DNA from: a virus
IMG/VR virus record: IMGVR_UViG_3300034073_001486
Location: 1 to 59,356 of that record
Direction: 5' to 3' (one strand)
Length of the DNA stretch: 59,356 nt
Numbering within the stretch: the stretch's first letter is position 1; every line of letters begins with the position of its first letter. Under the pieces are notes generated by a model. The model saw only the letters and a list, made by a program, of their open reading frames with translations, did no database searches and had not been told where the DNA came from. Below are positions 23,903 through 30,472 of this stretch, piece by piece. The position numbers and the translations under genes were made by a program.

Positions 23903-24127
23903 ATGGGGTACACGCTGACGGACTCCAAACTGCGTTCACTGAAGGCCGCCGTGACCAAGGCGCAGAACAGGCGGGATTGGCCAGGGGTGATCATTGCCTG
24001 CGACAGGGCAGAATCTGCCTTCCGCAAGCACGGGCACCCGGATTGCTGGGCAGACTTTGTGCGGCATCGGGAAGACGCGGAGGTGCAAATGAAACTGCTG
24101 TCGTTTACGGGCCCGATCTTTTCTTAG
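23903..24127 (+). CDS. Small hypothetical protein (74 aa)
   Basis: GTGAGGTGTGAC precedes ATG 23903. The protein MGYTLTDSKLRSLKAAVTKA, then DWPGVIIACDRAESAF, is a basic helical protein with one Cys in the last third (HPDCWADFVRHRED). Part of the early plus-strand chain; family not recognised. Confidence 0.6.
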   Translation: MGYTLTDSKLRSLKAAVTKAQNRRDWPGVIIACDRAESAFRKHGHPDCWADFVRHREDAEVQMKLLSFTGPIFS

Positions 24128-24137
24128 GAGGTGTGAT

Positions 24138-24383
24138 ATGGCGAGCGTGACAAGCCGCCTCGTACGAGCGGCTGACGATCTGCGTGAACTGCGGATCGAC
24201 CTGCACAACCTAGCGATCCGGCTGCTGGAGGACGATGCGGGCTTGTCCGCTGAGTCTTACTGGCTGCTGGATCAGGTGTTTCAACGGGTAGGCGGGCTTG
24301 CAACGCTCACTGCCCGCAAGCGTAACGACGGGCGGTTTTATCTCTCCCCTATGGCACAGGTGACACATGCCGGAACTGACTGA
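24138..24383 (+). CDS. Small hypothetical protein (81 aa)
   Basis: TAGGAGGTG precedes the ATG. A helical protein (LVRAADDLRELRIDLHNLAI, DAGLSAESYWLLDQVFQRVG) with a C-terminal KRNDGRFYLSP strand. Its last 17 bases overlap the next gene in another frame. Confidence 0.6.
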   Translation: MASVTSRLVRAADDLRELRIDLHNLAIRLLEDDAGLSAESYWLLDQVFQRVGGLATLTARKRNDGRFYLSPMAQVTHAGTD

Positions 24384-24570
24384 CCTGGAGCAGGGCAGGT
24401 GCTTTGTCCTGCTCAGTGACTGCGAGACATGGGACACGGTGCAGGACTGCGTGGTGCGGTTCTCAACCGCAGAGCAGGAGGATGATCGGGAATGGGGCGA
24501 CCGGATCGAAGGATACCGGGATATCTCCATCGAAGAACTGGTGCGGCATTACCTTGCTACAAAGGGGTGA
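24367..24570 (+). CDS. Small acidic hypothetical protein (67 aa)
   Basis: CAGGTGACAC serves as ribosome-binding site inside the previous gene. The protein reads MPELTDLEQGRCFVLLSDCE, TWDTVQDCVVRFSTAEQEDD, ending SIEELVRHYLATKG. It is acidic with three cysteines and a C-terminal helix. No family recognised; early-gene context. Confidence 0.6.
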   Translation: MPELTDLEQGRCFVLLSDCETWDTVQDCVVRFSTAEQEDDREWGDRIEGYRDISIEELVRHYLATKG

Positions 24571-24573
24571 GAT

Positions 24574-24879
24574 ATGGCCTACAACGGCTGGACGAACTAC
24601 GAAACGTGGAACGTCAAGCTCTGGATCGACAACGACCAGGGCGAACAGGAGTTTTGGCAGGAGCGGGCCGAGGACTGCATTGCCAACACGGACGATGACG
24701 GGGATGCGATTGCGGCCCTGTCGAACGAGTTGGAGGCGGCGTACGACGAGCTGTACGAACAGCAGAAAATGCCGCCCGGCCCACTGTCCGACATCCTGCG
24801 GGCGGCGTTGTCTGAGGTGAACTGGCATGAGATTGCCAGCCATATGGTCGAAGACGCAAAGGAGGTGAGTGATGCGTGA
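24574..24879 (+). CDS. DUF7249-like protein (101 aa)
   Basis: The N terminus MAYNGWTNYETWNVKLWIDN is the hallmark of a family common in phages and conjugative elements (NGWxNYETWNVxLWxxN, named DUF7249 to my knowledge). The rest is an acidic helix set (EFWQERAEDC, LEAAYDELYEQQ, HEIASHMVEDAKE). Its stop overlaps the next gene by eight bases. Function unknown. Confidence 0.8.
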   Translation: MAYNGWTNYETWNVKLWIDNDQGEQEFWQERAEDCIANTDDDGDAIAALSNELEAAYDELYEQQKMPPGPLSDILRAALSEVNWHEIASHMVEDAKEVSDA

Positions 24880-25099
24880 CAGCGTGTCCTTCCGTGCCGA
24901 GGTGGCGTGCCGTGCTGCGGTGGCGTGGTGTGCCGAGGACATCCAAACCCTGCGGCCAGGGTGGAGCGATGCCGAATGTATCGCGTGGCTGGAGTGGAAC
25001 GCAGACGTTATCCAGACCCGCATGATCGAACGTGGCTGGGATGTGATCCATGATCTCTTACTGCGGGAGGAAGACGATGCCGCCGCTGAAGATAGGTAG
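24872..25099 (+). CDS. Small Trp-rich hypothetical protein (75 aa)
   Basis: Starts within the GGAGGTGAGTGATG cassette that recurs in this operon. The product MRDSVSFRAEVACRAAVAWC, then GWSDAECIAWLEWNADVIQT, and WDVIHDLLLREEDD is helical with three Cys and five Trp. Family not recognised. Confidence 0.6.
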   Translation: MRDSVSFRAEVACRAAVAWCAEDIQTLRPGWSDAECIAWLEWNADVIQTRMIERGWDVIHDLLLREEDDAAAEDR

Positions 25100-25289
25100 T
25101 TATACCCTGCCTGACCCCGATGTTATCGGACAGGCAGAGTACCGTGCGCTCTGGGAACACCTGGATTGCAACATGCTTGATGAGCATTCCGCCACGGCTG
25201 TGCCGGAAGCGATCTACATTTTGGAGGAGATGAGAGACTGGTGTGCGTCTTTGATTACCGACATCACACATGGAAACGGAGGTGAGTGA
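25077..25289 (+). CDS. Small hypothetical protein (70 aa)
   Basis: ATG 25077 follows GGGAGGAAG and overlaps the previous gene by 23 bases. The product MPPLKIGSYTLPDPDVIGQA, then EYRALWEHLDCNMLDE, AVPEAIYILEEMRDWC is acidic and helical. Its stop overlaps the next ATG as TGATG. Confidence 0.6.
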   Translation: MPPLKIGSYTLPDPDVIGQAEYRALWEHLDCNMLDEHSATAVPEAIYILEEMRDWCASLITDITHGNGGE

Positions 25290-25453
25290 TGGCAGAAAAA
25301 GTGTACGAGTTTACGTTCATGTGCGTTCAGGCTGCCGAGACATACGAGGAAGCCTTGGAGGCTGCCTTGCAGTACCTGTACGAGCAGCCTGTTGAGCCGA
25401 CTGCGTGGCGTGAGTTGGGCCAGTCCGAATACGAGGAGGTGAGCAATGCGTGA
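25289..25453 (+). CDS. Small acidic hypothetical protein (54 aa)
   Basis: Preceded by GGAGGTGAG and coupled by TGATG. MAEKVYEFTFMCVQAAETYE, then EALEAALQYLYEQPVEPTAW. A strand followed by an acidic helix. The last codons (EEVSNA) overlap the Shine-Dalgarno and start of the next gene. Confidence 0.6.
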   Translation: MAEKVYEFTFMCVQAAETYEEALEAALQYLYEQPVEPTAWRELGQSEYEEVSNA

Positions 25454-25784
25454 AGATAGCGTGCAGGTGGGGCGGTTCGACGTGCATGGCGCGTCGTTCG
25501 TCCTGTGCCGGGTGAGTTACAGCAAGGGGCGCGGGTACTTCTTTGCCGCTGATCCATGCGAAGACATGGGCGACGGTGTGATCTCCATCAACCTGGGTGA
25601 TGTCTATCGGGCGGGCAGGCTGGAGCTACTGAAGGAGGCCAAGCGGTTCTCGCAGAAGACCTTCGATGAACTGGCAGCCAAGTGGCGTGCGGCGTGTGAT
25701 GCCGAGGCCCCGGAAGTCATGCGACATGTGGCCGAGGTGACCGAGCGAATGAAACCGGAGGTTCCCCATGTGCCCTCAGTGTAA
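25446..25784 (+). CDS. Hypothetical protein (112 aa)
   Basis: GAGGAGGTGAG precedes the ATG. N-terminal beta part (VQVGRFDVHGASFVLCRVSY, SKGRGYFFAADPCED, GVISINLGDVYRAG) and C-terminal helix (AKRFSQKTFDELAAKWRAAC). A phage family with this split is not known to me. Its 3' end overlaps the next small zinc gene. Confidence 0.6.
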   Translation: MREDSVQVGRFDVHGASFVLCRVSYSKGRGYFFAADPCEDMGDGVISINLGDVYRAGRLELLKEAKRFSQKTFDELAAKWRAACDAEAPEVMRHVAEVTERMKPEVPHVPSV

Positions 25785-25902
25785 CTGCTGTGAGGTGGCC
25801 TGGGCTGCCCCGCTGGGATCGTTATTCCATGCCTGCTGTAGGGCATGTGGATGGGTGTATACTACGGACCCCGAGGAGGTGTGTGATGAGGTCCATGACT
25901 AG
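25768..25902 (+). CDS. Miniature zinc-ribbon protein (44 aa)
   Basis: ATG 25768 has GGAGGTTCCCC before it. The product MCPQCNCCEVAWAAPLGSLF, HACCRACGWVYTTD carries CPxC...CCRxCG, a complete zinc-ribbon knuckle pair, followed by an acidic tail. It overlaps the genes on both sides. Similar mini-ribbons occur in phages as protein- or RNA-binding inhibitors; the function here is unknown. Confidence 0.6.
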   Translation: MCPQCNCCEVAWAAPLGSLFHACCRACGWVYTTDPEEVCDEVHD

Positions 25903-26113
25903 CGATTACCTGCTGTCCATACCCGGGCAGTATGCCGTGCGGATAGAGGCCATGCTGCATGACCGGCTGGAGCAAGCGTTCCAGGCAGCCCGGTCTGAGC
26001 AGGAGCCGGTGCTGAAGAGTGAACTGTACAGCGAGGCCGCCATGTATGCGGACATGCTGGTGTGCTTTGCCGAGGCCGAGGAATGCGAGGAGGTGAGCGA
26101 TGCCAACGATTGA
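25886..26113 (+). CDS. Small hypothetical protein (75 aa)
   Basis: Starts in a GAGGAGGTGTGTGATG cassette. MRSMTSDYLLSIPGQYAVRI, then EAMLHDRLEQAFQAARSEQE and AAMYADMLVCFAEAEECEE: fully helical and acidic at the end. Family not recognised. Confidence 0.6.
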   Translation: MRSMTSDYLLSIPGQYAVRIEAMLHDRLEQAFQAARSEQEPVLKSELYSEAAMYADMLVCFAEAEECEEVSDAND

Positions 26114-26282
26114 ACTGACAGACGAGCAGGCGGAGGAGTTGAAAGACTCTCTCAGCCATGACATCGACTACTATGACCGTGAGATTGCCAATGCGGAGAA
26201 GACTGGCGACGAGGACATCATCATGTTCCGCCATATCCGCTCCGTACTGTCCGACATCCTTCACCTACTGGAGATTGCGTGA
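26100..26282 (+). CDS. Small helical protein (60 aa)
   Basis: GAGGAGGTGAGCGATG supplies the start. MPTIELTDEQAEELKDSLSH, DIDYYDREIANAEKTGDEDI, then FRHIRSVLSDILHLLE: a two-helix hairpin typical of a conserved phage group of unknown role (ELTxEExxxLxxxL...EIxxTxxxxx...L..LLxKL). Coupled to the next gene by TGATG. Confidence 0.6.
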   Translation: MPTIELTDEQAEELKDSLSHDIDYYDREIANAEKTGDEDIIMFRHIRSVLSDILHLLEIA

Positions 26283-26593
26283 TGGCACATACACCTGGGC
26301 CTTGGTACGTGGGTAAGTATGGAGACAACGACGCCGACGTCTGTGCCGAAGGCGGGCCTGTTATCTGTGCGATGCGAGGAGGGGCGGCGGAGCCCACGGA
26401 CCCAACGTCCGACGATGACGCAGCCCTCATTGCCGCAGCCCCAGACTTGCTGGACGCGCTTCTGTCGTTTGTGGAACTAGACGCGGACGGCAGCCTGCAT
26501 ATCGACGGCAGCCCAGCGACAGAAGACCCGGTGATCACCGCCGCCAAGCGGGCCATCGCCAAGGCAGAAGGGAGGCACCATGCCGACACTTGA
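26282..26593 (+). CDS. Conserved HTPGPW family protein, copy 1 (103 aa)
   Basis: MAHTPGPWYVGKYGDNDADV, then DDDAALIAAAPDLLDALLSF and AAKRAIAKAEGR follow the family found in many phages (HTPGPW...N..LIAAAPDLL.AL....AI.KA.G) with no settled function. A paralogue lies two genes downstream. The codons for AEGR (GCAGAAGGGAGG) also form the Shine-Dalgarno site of the next gene. Confidence 0.8.
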   Translation: MAHTPGPWYVGKYGDNDADVCAEGGPVICAMRGGAAEPTDPTSDDDAALIAAAPDLLDALLSFVELDADGSLHIDGSPATEDPVITAAKRAIAKAEGRHHADT

Positions 26594-26756
26594 CCTGACC
26601 GAAGCCGAGGCCGATGCCGTGCGGTGTGCCCTGTCGGTTTTTGCCGACCGCATGGGGCAGTGCTACCGGGCAACACAGCACCCAGACTACGACGACCAAG
26701 AGCGACTGTGCGATGCGGTGGTAGAGAAACTCAACAGGGCAGAAGGGAGGGAGTGA
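26580..26756 (+). CDS. Small hypothetical protein (58 aa)
   Basis: ATG 26580 follows GGGAGGCACC. MPTLDLTEAEADAVRCALSV, then FADRMGQCYRATQHPDYDDQ, ending VVEKLNRAEGRE. It is similar in plan to the 60-aa helix protein at 26100 (PTxxLTxxEAxxxxxxL), so it may be a diverged relative. Again AEGR codes for the next ribosome-binding site. Confidence 0.6.
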   Translation: MPTLDLTEAEADAVRCALSVFADRMGQCYRATQHPDYDDQERLCDAVVEKLNRAEGRE

Positions 26757-27070
26757 TGGCACATACACCTGCACCTTGGTGGATTGATGAGGACTTAGAC
26801 TGTCTCTGCATCTGCGATGGCGAGGCCAATGAGTTTGGCGAACGCGAGGAGATCGCAGTGCTGTACACCAACCGCCCATCGCTTCGGGCGGTACAGCCAG
26901 CTAACGCCCAACTCATCGCAGCCGCCCCAGACCTGTTAGCTGCGCTGAAGCAAGCGGTCACTGCGTTGAACGTGGCCAAGCGCTTCAAGGTTCAAGACAC
27001 GGACAGCTATCAGATTGCATCCGCGTGCGATGCAGCGATTCGGAGGGCAGAGGGGAGGACCGATGGTTAA
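26756..27070 (+). CDS. Conserved HTPGPW family protein, copy 2 (104 aa)
   Basis: MAHTPAPWWIDEDLDCLCIC, then NAQLIAAAPDLLAALKQAVT and CDAAIRRAEGR. It is a paralogue of the gene at 26282; the first 18 bases are identical (TGATGGCACATACACCTG). Its start overlaps the previous stop as TGATG. The pair with a small gene in between suggests duplication of a two-gene unit. Confidence 0.8.
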   Translation: MAHTPAPWWIDEDLDCLCICDGEANEFGEREEIAVLYTNRPSLRAVQPANAQLIAAAPDLLAALKQAVTALNVAKRFKVQDTDSYQIASACDAAIRRAEGRTDG

Positions 27071-27260
27071 CTTGCAACTAACGCTAGATCAGTACACTTA
27101 CCTGCGGCATGCGGTAAGGCGTGACCTGGACACACTGGAGGAGATGGAGGCGTGGGAGATCGATGACAACGGTCCCGGGCATGAGCGGGAGATCCGGCGC
27201 TGCAAGGCACTGGCCAAGCTGCTGGATAACGTGGAGCAAGAGCAGGTGATCCTACACTAG
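27063..27260 (+). CDS. Small helical protein (65 aa)
   Basis: GGGAGGACCG precedes ATG 27063. MVNLQLTLDQYTYLRHAVRR, DLDTLEEMEAWEIDDN, EIRRCKALAKLLDNVEQ. It has the same two-helix plan as the proteins at 26100 and 26580. It is the last gene before a strong terminator. Confidence 0.6.
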   Translation: MVNLQLTLDQYTYLRHAVRRDLDTLEEMEAWEIDDNGPGHEREIRRCKALAKLLDNVEQEQVILH

Positions 27261-27309
27261 AGGGCAATTCGTTCCGGCTGTTTGGGCCTCGGCCCCGAAG
27301 GACGACACG

Positions 27310-27347
27310 GGTGGCGGCGATGCCGGATAGCCGCCACCTATTTTTCT
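27310..27347 (+). terminator. Rho-independent terminator in the early operon
   Basis: GGTGGCGGC (27310-27318) pairs perfectly with GCCGCCACC (27330-27338), followed by TATTTTTCTT. It ends the first early transcription unit; genes beyond need read-through, antitermination or another promoter, which I could not find. Confidence 0.9.
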
Positions 27348-27359
27348 TGGAGGTAAGTG

Positions 27360-27605
27360 ATGAGTGACAGGCAAAAGCTGGCGGCGCTGATCGCCGCAGC
27401 GAGGGGCGTCAATGACGCGGTGATGCGTGACCCTGGCGGGTTCTGCGTGGAAACTCTCCACGCTTTGGTGGCTTTGTGTGAGGCAGCAGGATTGCCGGAC
27501 TGCTCCGGCGTGACAGCCGTAACCGACTGGGAAATCAGCGGCGAGGGCGAAGAGAACGTGCGATTCTTTGGGGCTGGCGCCCATGTCGACGCCGAGCAAA
27601 ACTAA
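27360..27605 (+). CDS. Hypothetical protein (81 aa)
   Basis: TTGGAGGTAAGTGATG gives the start; TTGG directly follows the terminator U-tract. MSDRQKLAALIAAARGVNDA, then FCVETLHALVALCEAAGLPD, and a C-terminal beta part (VTAVTDWEISGEGEENVRFF). Family not recognised. Confidence 0.6.
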   Translation: MSDRQKLAALIAAARGVNDAVMRDPGGFCVETLHALVALCEAAGLPDCSGVTAVTDWEISGEGEENVRFFGAGAHVDAEQN

Positions 27606-27616
27606 GGAGGCAGCAG

Positions 27617-27838
27617 ATGACGAGAGCATTTCCAACCGATGAGTACTATGACGAGCGGCGCATCGGGCAGCATGAGGGCATGGAACTACGTGATTTCTTT
27701 GCCGCCCACGCGATGGCCGGACTTCTCGCGCCGAATGTTCCGTGGGACGAGCAATCGGTTCCTGTGTATGCAGAAATGGCATACGAATACGCCGACGCCA
27801 TGCTGGCGGCGCGGCGGCGCAAGGGGTCCAAGGCATGA
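27617..27838 (+). CDS. Conserved LRDxFAAxAMxGLLA family protein (73 aa)
   Basis: GMELRDFFAAHAMAGLLAPN and AEMAYEYADAMLAARRRKG match a phage family I have often seen (GMTLRDYFAAQAL.GL......AYxxADAMLxAR). A second member lies at 58577-58801. Function unknown. Overlaps the next gene as ATGA. Confidence 0.8.
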   Translation: MTRAFPTDEYYDERRIGQHEGMELRDFFAAHAMAGLLAPNVPWDEQSVPVYAEMAYEYADAMLAARRRKGSKA

Positions 27839-28095
27839 GCGACTGGATCAGTTTCTTCGACAGACTGCCAACGGCTGGGCAGACGATCTACTACTACGGA
27901 CCAGACATCGGCGTGTGGCGTGGCGCATACGCCTACTCGCCGTCCGATCCCGTGTCTCCGCACCTGATCCACTGTGGCGAATCGCCAGGAGTTGCAGATC
28001 GCATGGACGCTCCATGGTGGCAACCGTTTGATGGCCAGGACAGGCCGTCCGCACCAGAAGCTCCGTATCCAAGCAACTACCCGGGAGGTGAGTGA
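27835..28095 (+). CDS. DUF551-like protein (86 aa)
   Basis: MSDWISFFDRLPTAGQTIYY, then VWRGAYAYSPSD and PWWQPFDG follow the W(I)xxxxRLP..G..V.YY...........WxP pattern of DUF551 phage proteins. A longer DUF551-like protein is encoded at 58153-58584 beside a second LRDxFAA member, so this two-gene pair occurs twice. Function unknown. Confidence 0.7.
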   Translation: MSDWISFFDRLPTAGQTIYYYGPDIGVWRGAYAYSPSDPVSPHLIHCGESPGVADRMDAPWWQPFDGQDRPSAPEAPYPSNYPGGE

Positions 28096-28313
28096 TGGTC
28101 GCAGCGTGGATGGTTAGGGGCTACATGCTGGAGGGTGAGCGCCTGTACTTCGATGCGGCGAGGAGGGTGGAGAACTCACCCAAGCTGCGGCCGTACAAGG
28201 ACATCATCCTTGGTGACTGGCCGGAGGGAGACGATCACCTGCGTTGGGTGATCGAAGCCAAGGTGAGTGAGATTGTGGCGTGGGCTAAACAGATACGGGA
28301 GGATAGTGAATGA
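28095..28313 (+). CDS. Small hypothetical protein (72 aa)
   Basis: Start by TGATG coupling with GGGAGGTGAG upstream. MVAAWMVRGYMLEGERLYFD, AARRVENSPKLRPYKDIILG, then DHLRWVIEAKVSEIVAWAKQ. Helical, family not recognised. Confidence 0.6.
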   Translation: MVAAWMVRGYMLEGERLYFDAARRVENSPKLRPYKDIILGDWPEGDDHLRWVIEAKVSEIVAWAKQIREDSE

Positions 28314-28723
28314 CAGACAGTGAGATCATGCAGGACTTGTTTGATACGTTTGAGGTGACCAACAAGCTCAACGCCATCGTCGGCGTGGAGAACTTCTTGG
28401 CGGCTCGGCATGCCTTGCTAGACCTGGGGCCCAAGGCCGACACGCCAGCCGTGCAGGTCATGTCCTGCTGCAAGATGCTGTACAAGGCCATCGGTCCACG
28501 CCTCTTCAAGTCCTTCGTCACCTTGGAGAATGTCGCCCCGAGCGAAGGGCTGGATGATGTGTGGAGCCACTGGTGTCCGCTCCCGCCGGACGTTGAACTG
28601 CACAAGCAGGACTATCCGGCCGGCACGCTGCCGCTGTGGAGCAACGGTTCGTCGGTTGTCTTTGCCAGACTTGTGACAGACAAGCACGGCAATGAGGAGT
28701 TCGATTTCGCAGTAACCAAGTAA
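28310..28723 (+). CDS. Hypothetical protein (137 aa)
   Basis: ATG overlaps the previous stop as ATGA. N-terminal helix MTDSEIMQDLFDTFEVTNKL, then a two-Cys segment (VMSCCKMLYKAIGPRL) and a C-terminal beta domain (LPLWSNGSSVVFARLVTDKH). No family recognised; it precedes the two tiny membrane genes. Confidence 0.55.
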   Translation: MTDSEIMQDLFDTFEVTNKLNAIVGVENFLAARHALLDLGPKADTPAVQVMSCCKMLYKAIGPRLFKSFVTLENVAPSEGLDDVWSHWCPLPPDVELHKQDYPAGTLPLWSNGSSVVFARLVTDKHGNEEFDFAVTK

Positions 28724-28734
28724 GGAGTATCACT

Positions 28735-28809
28735 ATGGACAAGGATGTCCCAATGATTCTTGAGCTGGTGGTGGTGGTGATTCGCATTGTCTTGGAGGTG
28801 ATTCGATGA
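28735..28809 (+). CDS. Tiny membrane peptide (24 aa)
   Basis: TAAGGAGT precedes the ATG. MDKDVPMILELVVVVIRIVL and EVIR: a charged N terminus and a single Val/Ile-rich helix. Its end overlaps the next ATG as ATGA. Too short for most gene finders. A small membrane-acting peptide is likely. Confidence 0.5.
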   Translation: MDKDVPMILELVVVVIRIVLEVIR

Positions 28810-28883
28810 GTGAACTAGCAGATTTCTTGGTCGGCTCGGCCGGGGTGATCCTGGTCCTGTGGTTCTCGTCACGCGGTGGGTGA
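28806..28883 (+). CDS. Tiny membrane peptide (25 aa)
   Basis: GGAGGTGATTCG precedes the ATG. MSELADFLVGSAGVILVLWF and SSRGG: one transmembrane helix with a C-terminal Arg. With the peptide before it this forms a pair of 24-25-residue membrane proteins with coupled translation, just ahead of the recombinase. Confidence 0.5.
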   Translation: MSELADFLVGSAGVILVLWFSSRGG

Positions 28884-28887
28884 CACC

Positions 28888-29679
28888 ATGATCTACGGCT
28901 ATGCCCGTGTGAGCACGGACGAGCAGTCGGATTCGATCACGGCTCAGGTTGCCACGCTGAAGCGGTTCCTTGCCGAGTCAGGCATGGAGTCCGGAGGCGT
29001 GTTCGCAGATGAGAACGTGTCGGGCTCCGGCATCTGGTTCCGGAACCGGCCGCAAGGGAAGCGGGTGTACGACGCCTTGGCCCCGGGCGACATCTTGGTC
29101 GTCACGGTGCAGGACAGACTCACCCGTAACCTTGCGGACTGGGCCACCATGATGGAGGCGAGGAGGAACATCGGCTGGCAGCTATACATCCTCCAGGCGG
29201 GCCGCTACATCCAGAGTCCCGAGGATGAGATGGTCTACGGCATGCTCGCCTGCGTGGGGGCCTATGAGCCCAGGCGTACCAGCGCCCGGGTCAAGGCCGT
29301 GGCCGAGCATCGTCGCAAGCACGGGCTACCCTATGGCCCGAGCCGCCCGGTCGGATGGCAGAGCAAGGACGGGCAGTACATACCCCTGCCGGCGGAGCGG
29401 GCCATTGCCGACGAGGCGTTACGACTGCGAGAGCAGGGCGTTACTTACCCGGCAATCGCTTTGCGGTTTTGTCACAAGGGCTACAGGAAGCCTGGGCGTT
29501 CCGCCCGGTCGGCTGGCTGGTACTCCCCCGTAGATGTACGGAGTCTTTGTCTCGCGGCTGGAGCCGGATATCCAAAGATTCCGCGATCCGTTTGGAAAGT
29601 TTCTGCGACCGCAGAGAAGCTATGCGCAGAGGTATCTGGTGGTCCTCGGCCAGCTTCCGCAGCGTCGATCCCCGCATGA
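28888..29679 (+). CDS. Serine recombinase of resolvase type (263 aa)
   Basis: MIYGYARVSTDEQSDSITAQ contains the catalytic Ser9 in the YARVST motif. DENVSGSGIWFRNRPQGKRV, ILVVTVQDRLTRN and DWATMM follow the resolvase catalytic core. The C terminus (GVTYPAIALRFCHKGYRKPG, GWYSPVDVRSLCLAAGAGYP) is a short DNA-binding region. It is shorter than large serine integrases, so resolution or inversion is more likely than integration. Its last 239 bases overlap the sigma gene on the other strand. Confidence 0.85.
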   Translation: MIYGYARVSTDEQSDSITAQVATLKRFLAESGMESGGVFADENVSGSGIWFRNRPQGKRVYDALAPGDILVVTVQDRLTRNLADWATMMEARRNIGWQLYILQAGRYIQSPEDEMVYGMLACVGAYEPRRTSARVKAVAEHRRKHGLPYGPSRPVGWQSKDGQYIPLPAERAIADEALRLREQGVTYPAIALRFCHKGYRKPGRSARSAGWYSPVDVRSLCLAAGAGYPKIPRSVWKVSATAEKLCAEVSGGPRPASAASIPA

Positions 29680-30076
29680 AGCGATCCCAGGCCAGCTCCT
29701 GATCCTCATCGTCCAGCTCCTCAATCGCCAGCCGGACATGGTCCAGCTCGTCGAACATGGGCTTGAGATCAGCCGCCTCTTCCAGCGTCAGCTTGGTTTC
29801 CGCTGGCTGCCTCGTCTCCTTCTTGATCCACTTGAGCATCCCGTTCAGCATGGCCCTGGCGAAGTAGGCTTTCGGATACGGAAGCTTGGTTTTATCGTAC
29901 GTTCGGGCGGCTTTCGTCAGAGCTAGCAGACCTTCGGCCTCCAGGTCATCGACGAACAGGCCCCGCTGCCACGCCGGGCGGGACTGGACAAAGTAGCGGG
30001 CGAGGATCTTGGCGAGCGGGAAGTACTCAGCCGCCAGTGCCTGTCTTGTTTTTGAGAGCTTCGATCTCTTTCTCAT
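29441..30076 (-). CDS. Phage RNA polymerase sigma factor (211 aa)
   Basis: Residues 12-88 resemble sigma70 region 2: LAAEYFPLAKILARYFVQSR, DDLEAEGLLALTKAARTYDK, YFARAMLNGMLKWIKKE. Region 4 lies near 130-175: LDDEDQELAWDRFMRG, TLRKLAEDHQIPLRIASLRS, QKLSKRI. The last 35 residues overlap the recombinase on the other strand and look random. It overlaps the holin-like gene by 50 bases. It probably directs RNA polymerase to phage promoters, most likely the late genes. Confidence 0.8.
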   Translation of the reverse strand: MRKRSKLSKTRQALAAEYFPLAKILARYFVQSRPAWQRGLFVDDLEAEGLLALTKAARTYDKTKLPYPKAYFARAMLNGMLKWIKKETRQPAETKLTLEEAADLKPMFDELDHVRLAIEELDDEDQELAWDRFMRGSTLRKLAEDHQIPLRIASLRSQKLSKRIAESLDIRLQPRDKDSVHLRGSTSQPTGRNAQASCSPCDKTAKRLPGK

Positions 30077-30254
30077 GGTGATCTAGCCGGGCCTCATGGT
30101 TCTGAATGGCCTGATGCAACTCTTGCACCAGCTCTGGCAGGTGTTCGACCGAGGCGGCGATGATCGCCACCTTGGTGTGTATAGAGACCGCCCACGGAAT
30201 GACGGCCGCCGCCACCGAGATCAACACCAACCATGCTTCTGCCTCCAAGCTCAT
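30027..30254 (-). CDS. Holin-like membrane and coiled-coil protein (75 aa)
   Basis: GGGAGGGAAG precedes the ATG. Residues 7-35 form a transmembrane segment (AWLVLISVAAAVIPWAVSIH); residues 40-70 are an amphipathic coiled coil (LVQELHQAIQNHEARLDHHE). One membrane helix plus coiled coil is seen in several small phage holin or membrane-anchor families. Coupled upstream by ATGA. Assignment as holin rests on form and context. Confidence 0.55.
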   Translation of the reverse strand: MSLEAEAWLVLISVAAAVIPWAVSIHTKVAIIAASVEHLPELVQELHQAIQNHEARLDHHEKEIEALKNKTGTGG

Positions 30255-30472
30255 TCGTCTTCCCTCCCGACCATCATCAACAACATGAGACCCGCATACG
30301 GATGCAGCCGACCATCGGCCACATGCTCGCGTATGATCCAGGTCGCTCTCTCTTGTTCGTCATCGGGGTACTGGTAAACGTGTGTGTGTCCGTCGATCAC
30401 GGCGATGAGTCGATTGCATCGAACGCCTCCGCTCTCAGACGGCTGACCCCATGCCGACGATTCAATATCCAT
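30251..30472 (-). CDS. Small hypothetical protein (73 aa)
   Basis: The C-terminal 50 residues (RLIAVIDGHTHVYQYPDDEQ, ERATWIIREHVADGRLHPYA, GLMLLMMV) look like a real folded domain. The start is uncertain: ATG 30472, or GTG 30400, which overlaps the previous stop as GTGA. Overlap with the upstream gene is 76 bases with the longer form. Function unknown. Confidence 0.5.
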   Translation of the reverse strand: MDIESSAWGQPSESGGVRCNRLIAVIDGHTHVYQYPDDEQERATWIIREHVADGRLHPYAGLMLLMMVGREDE

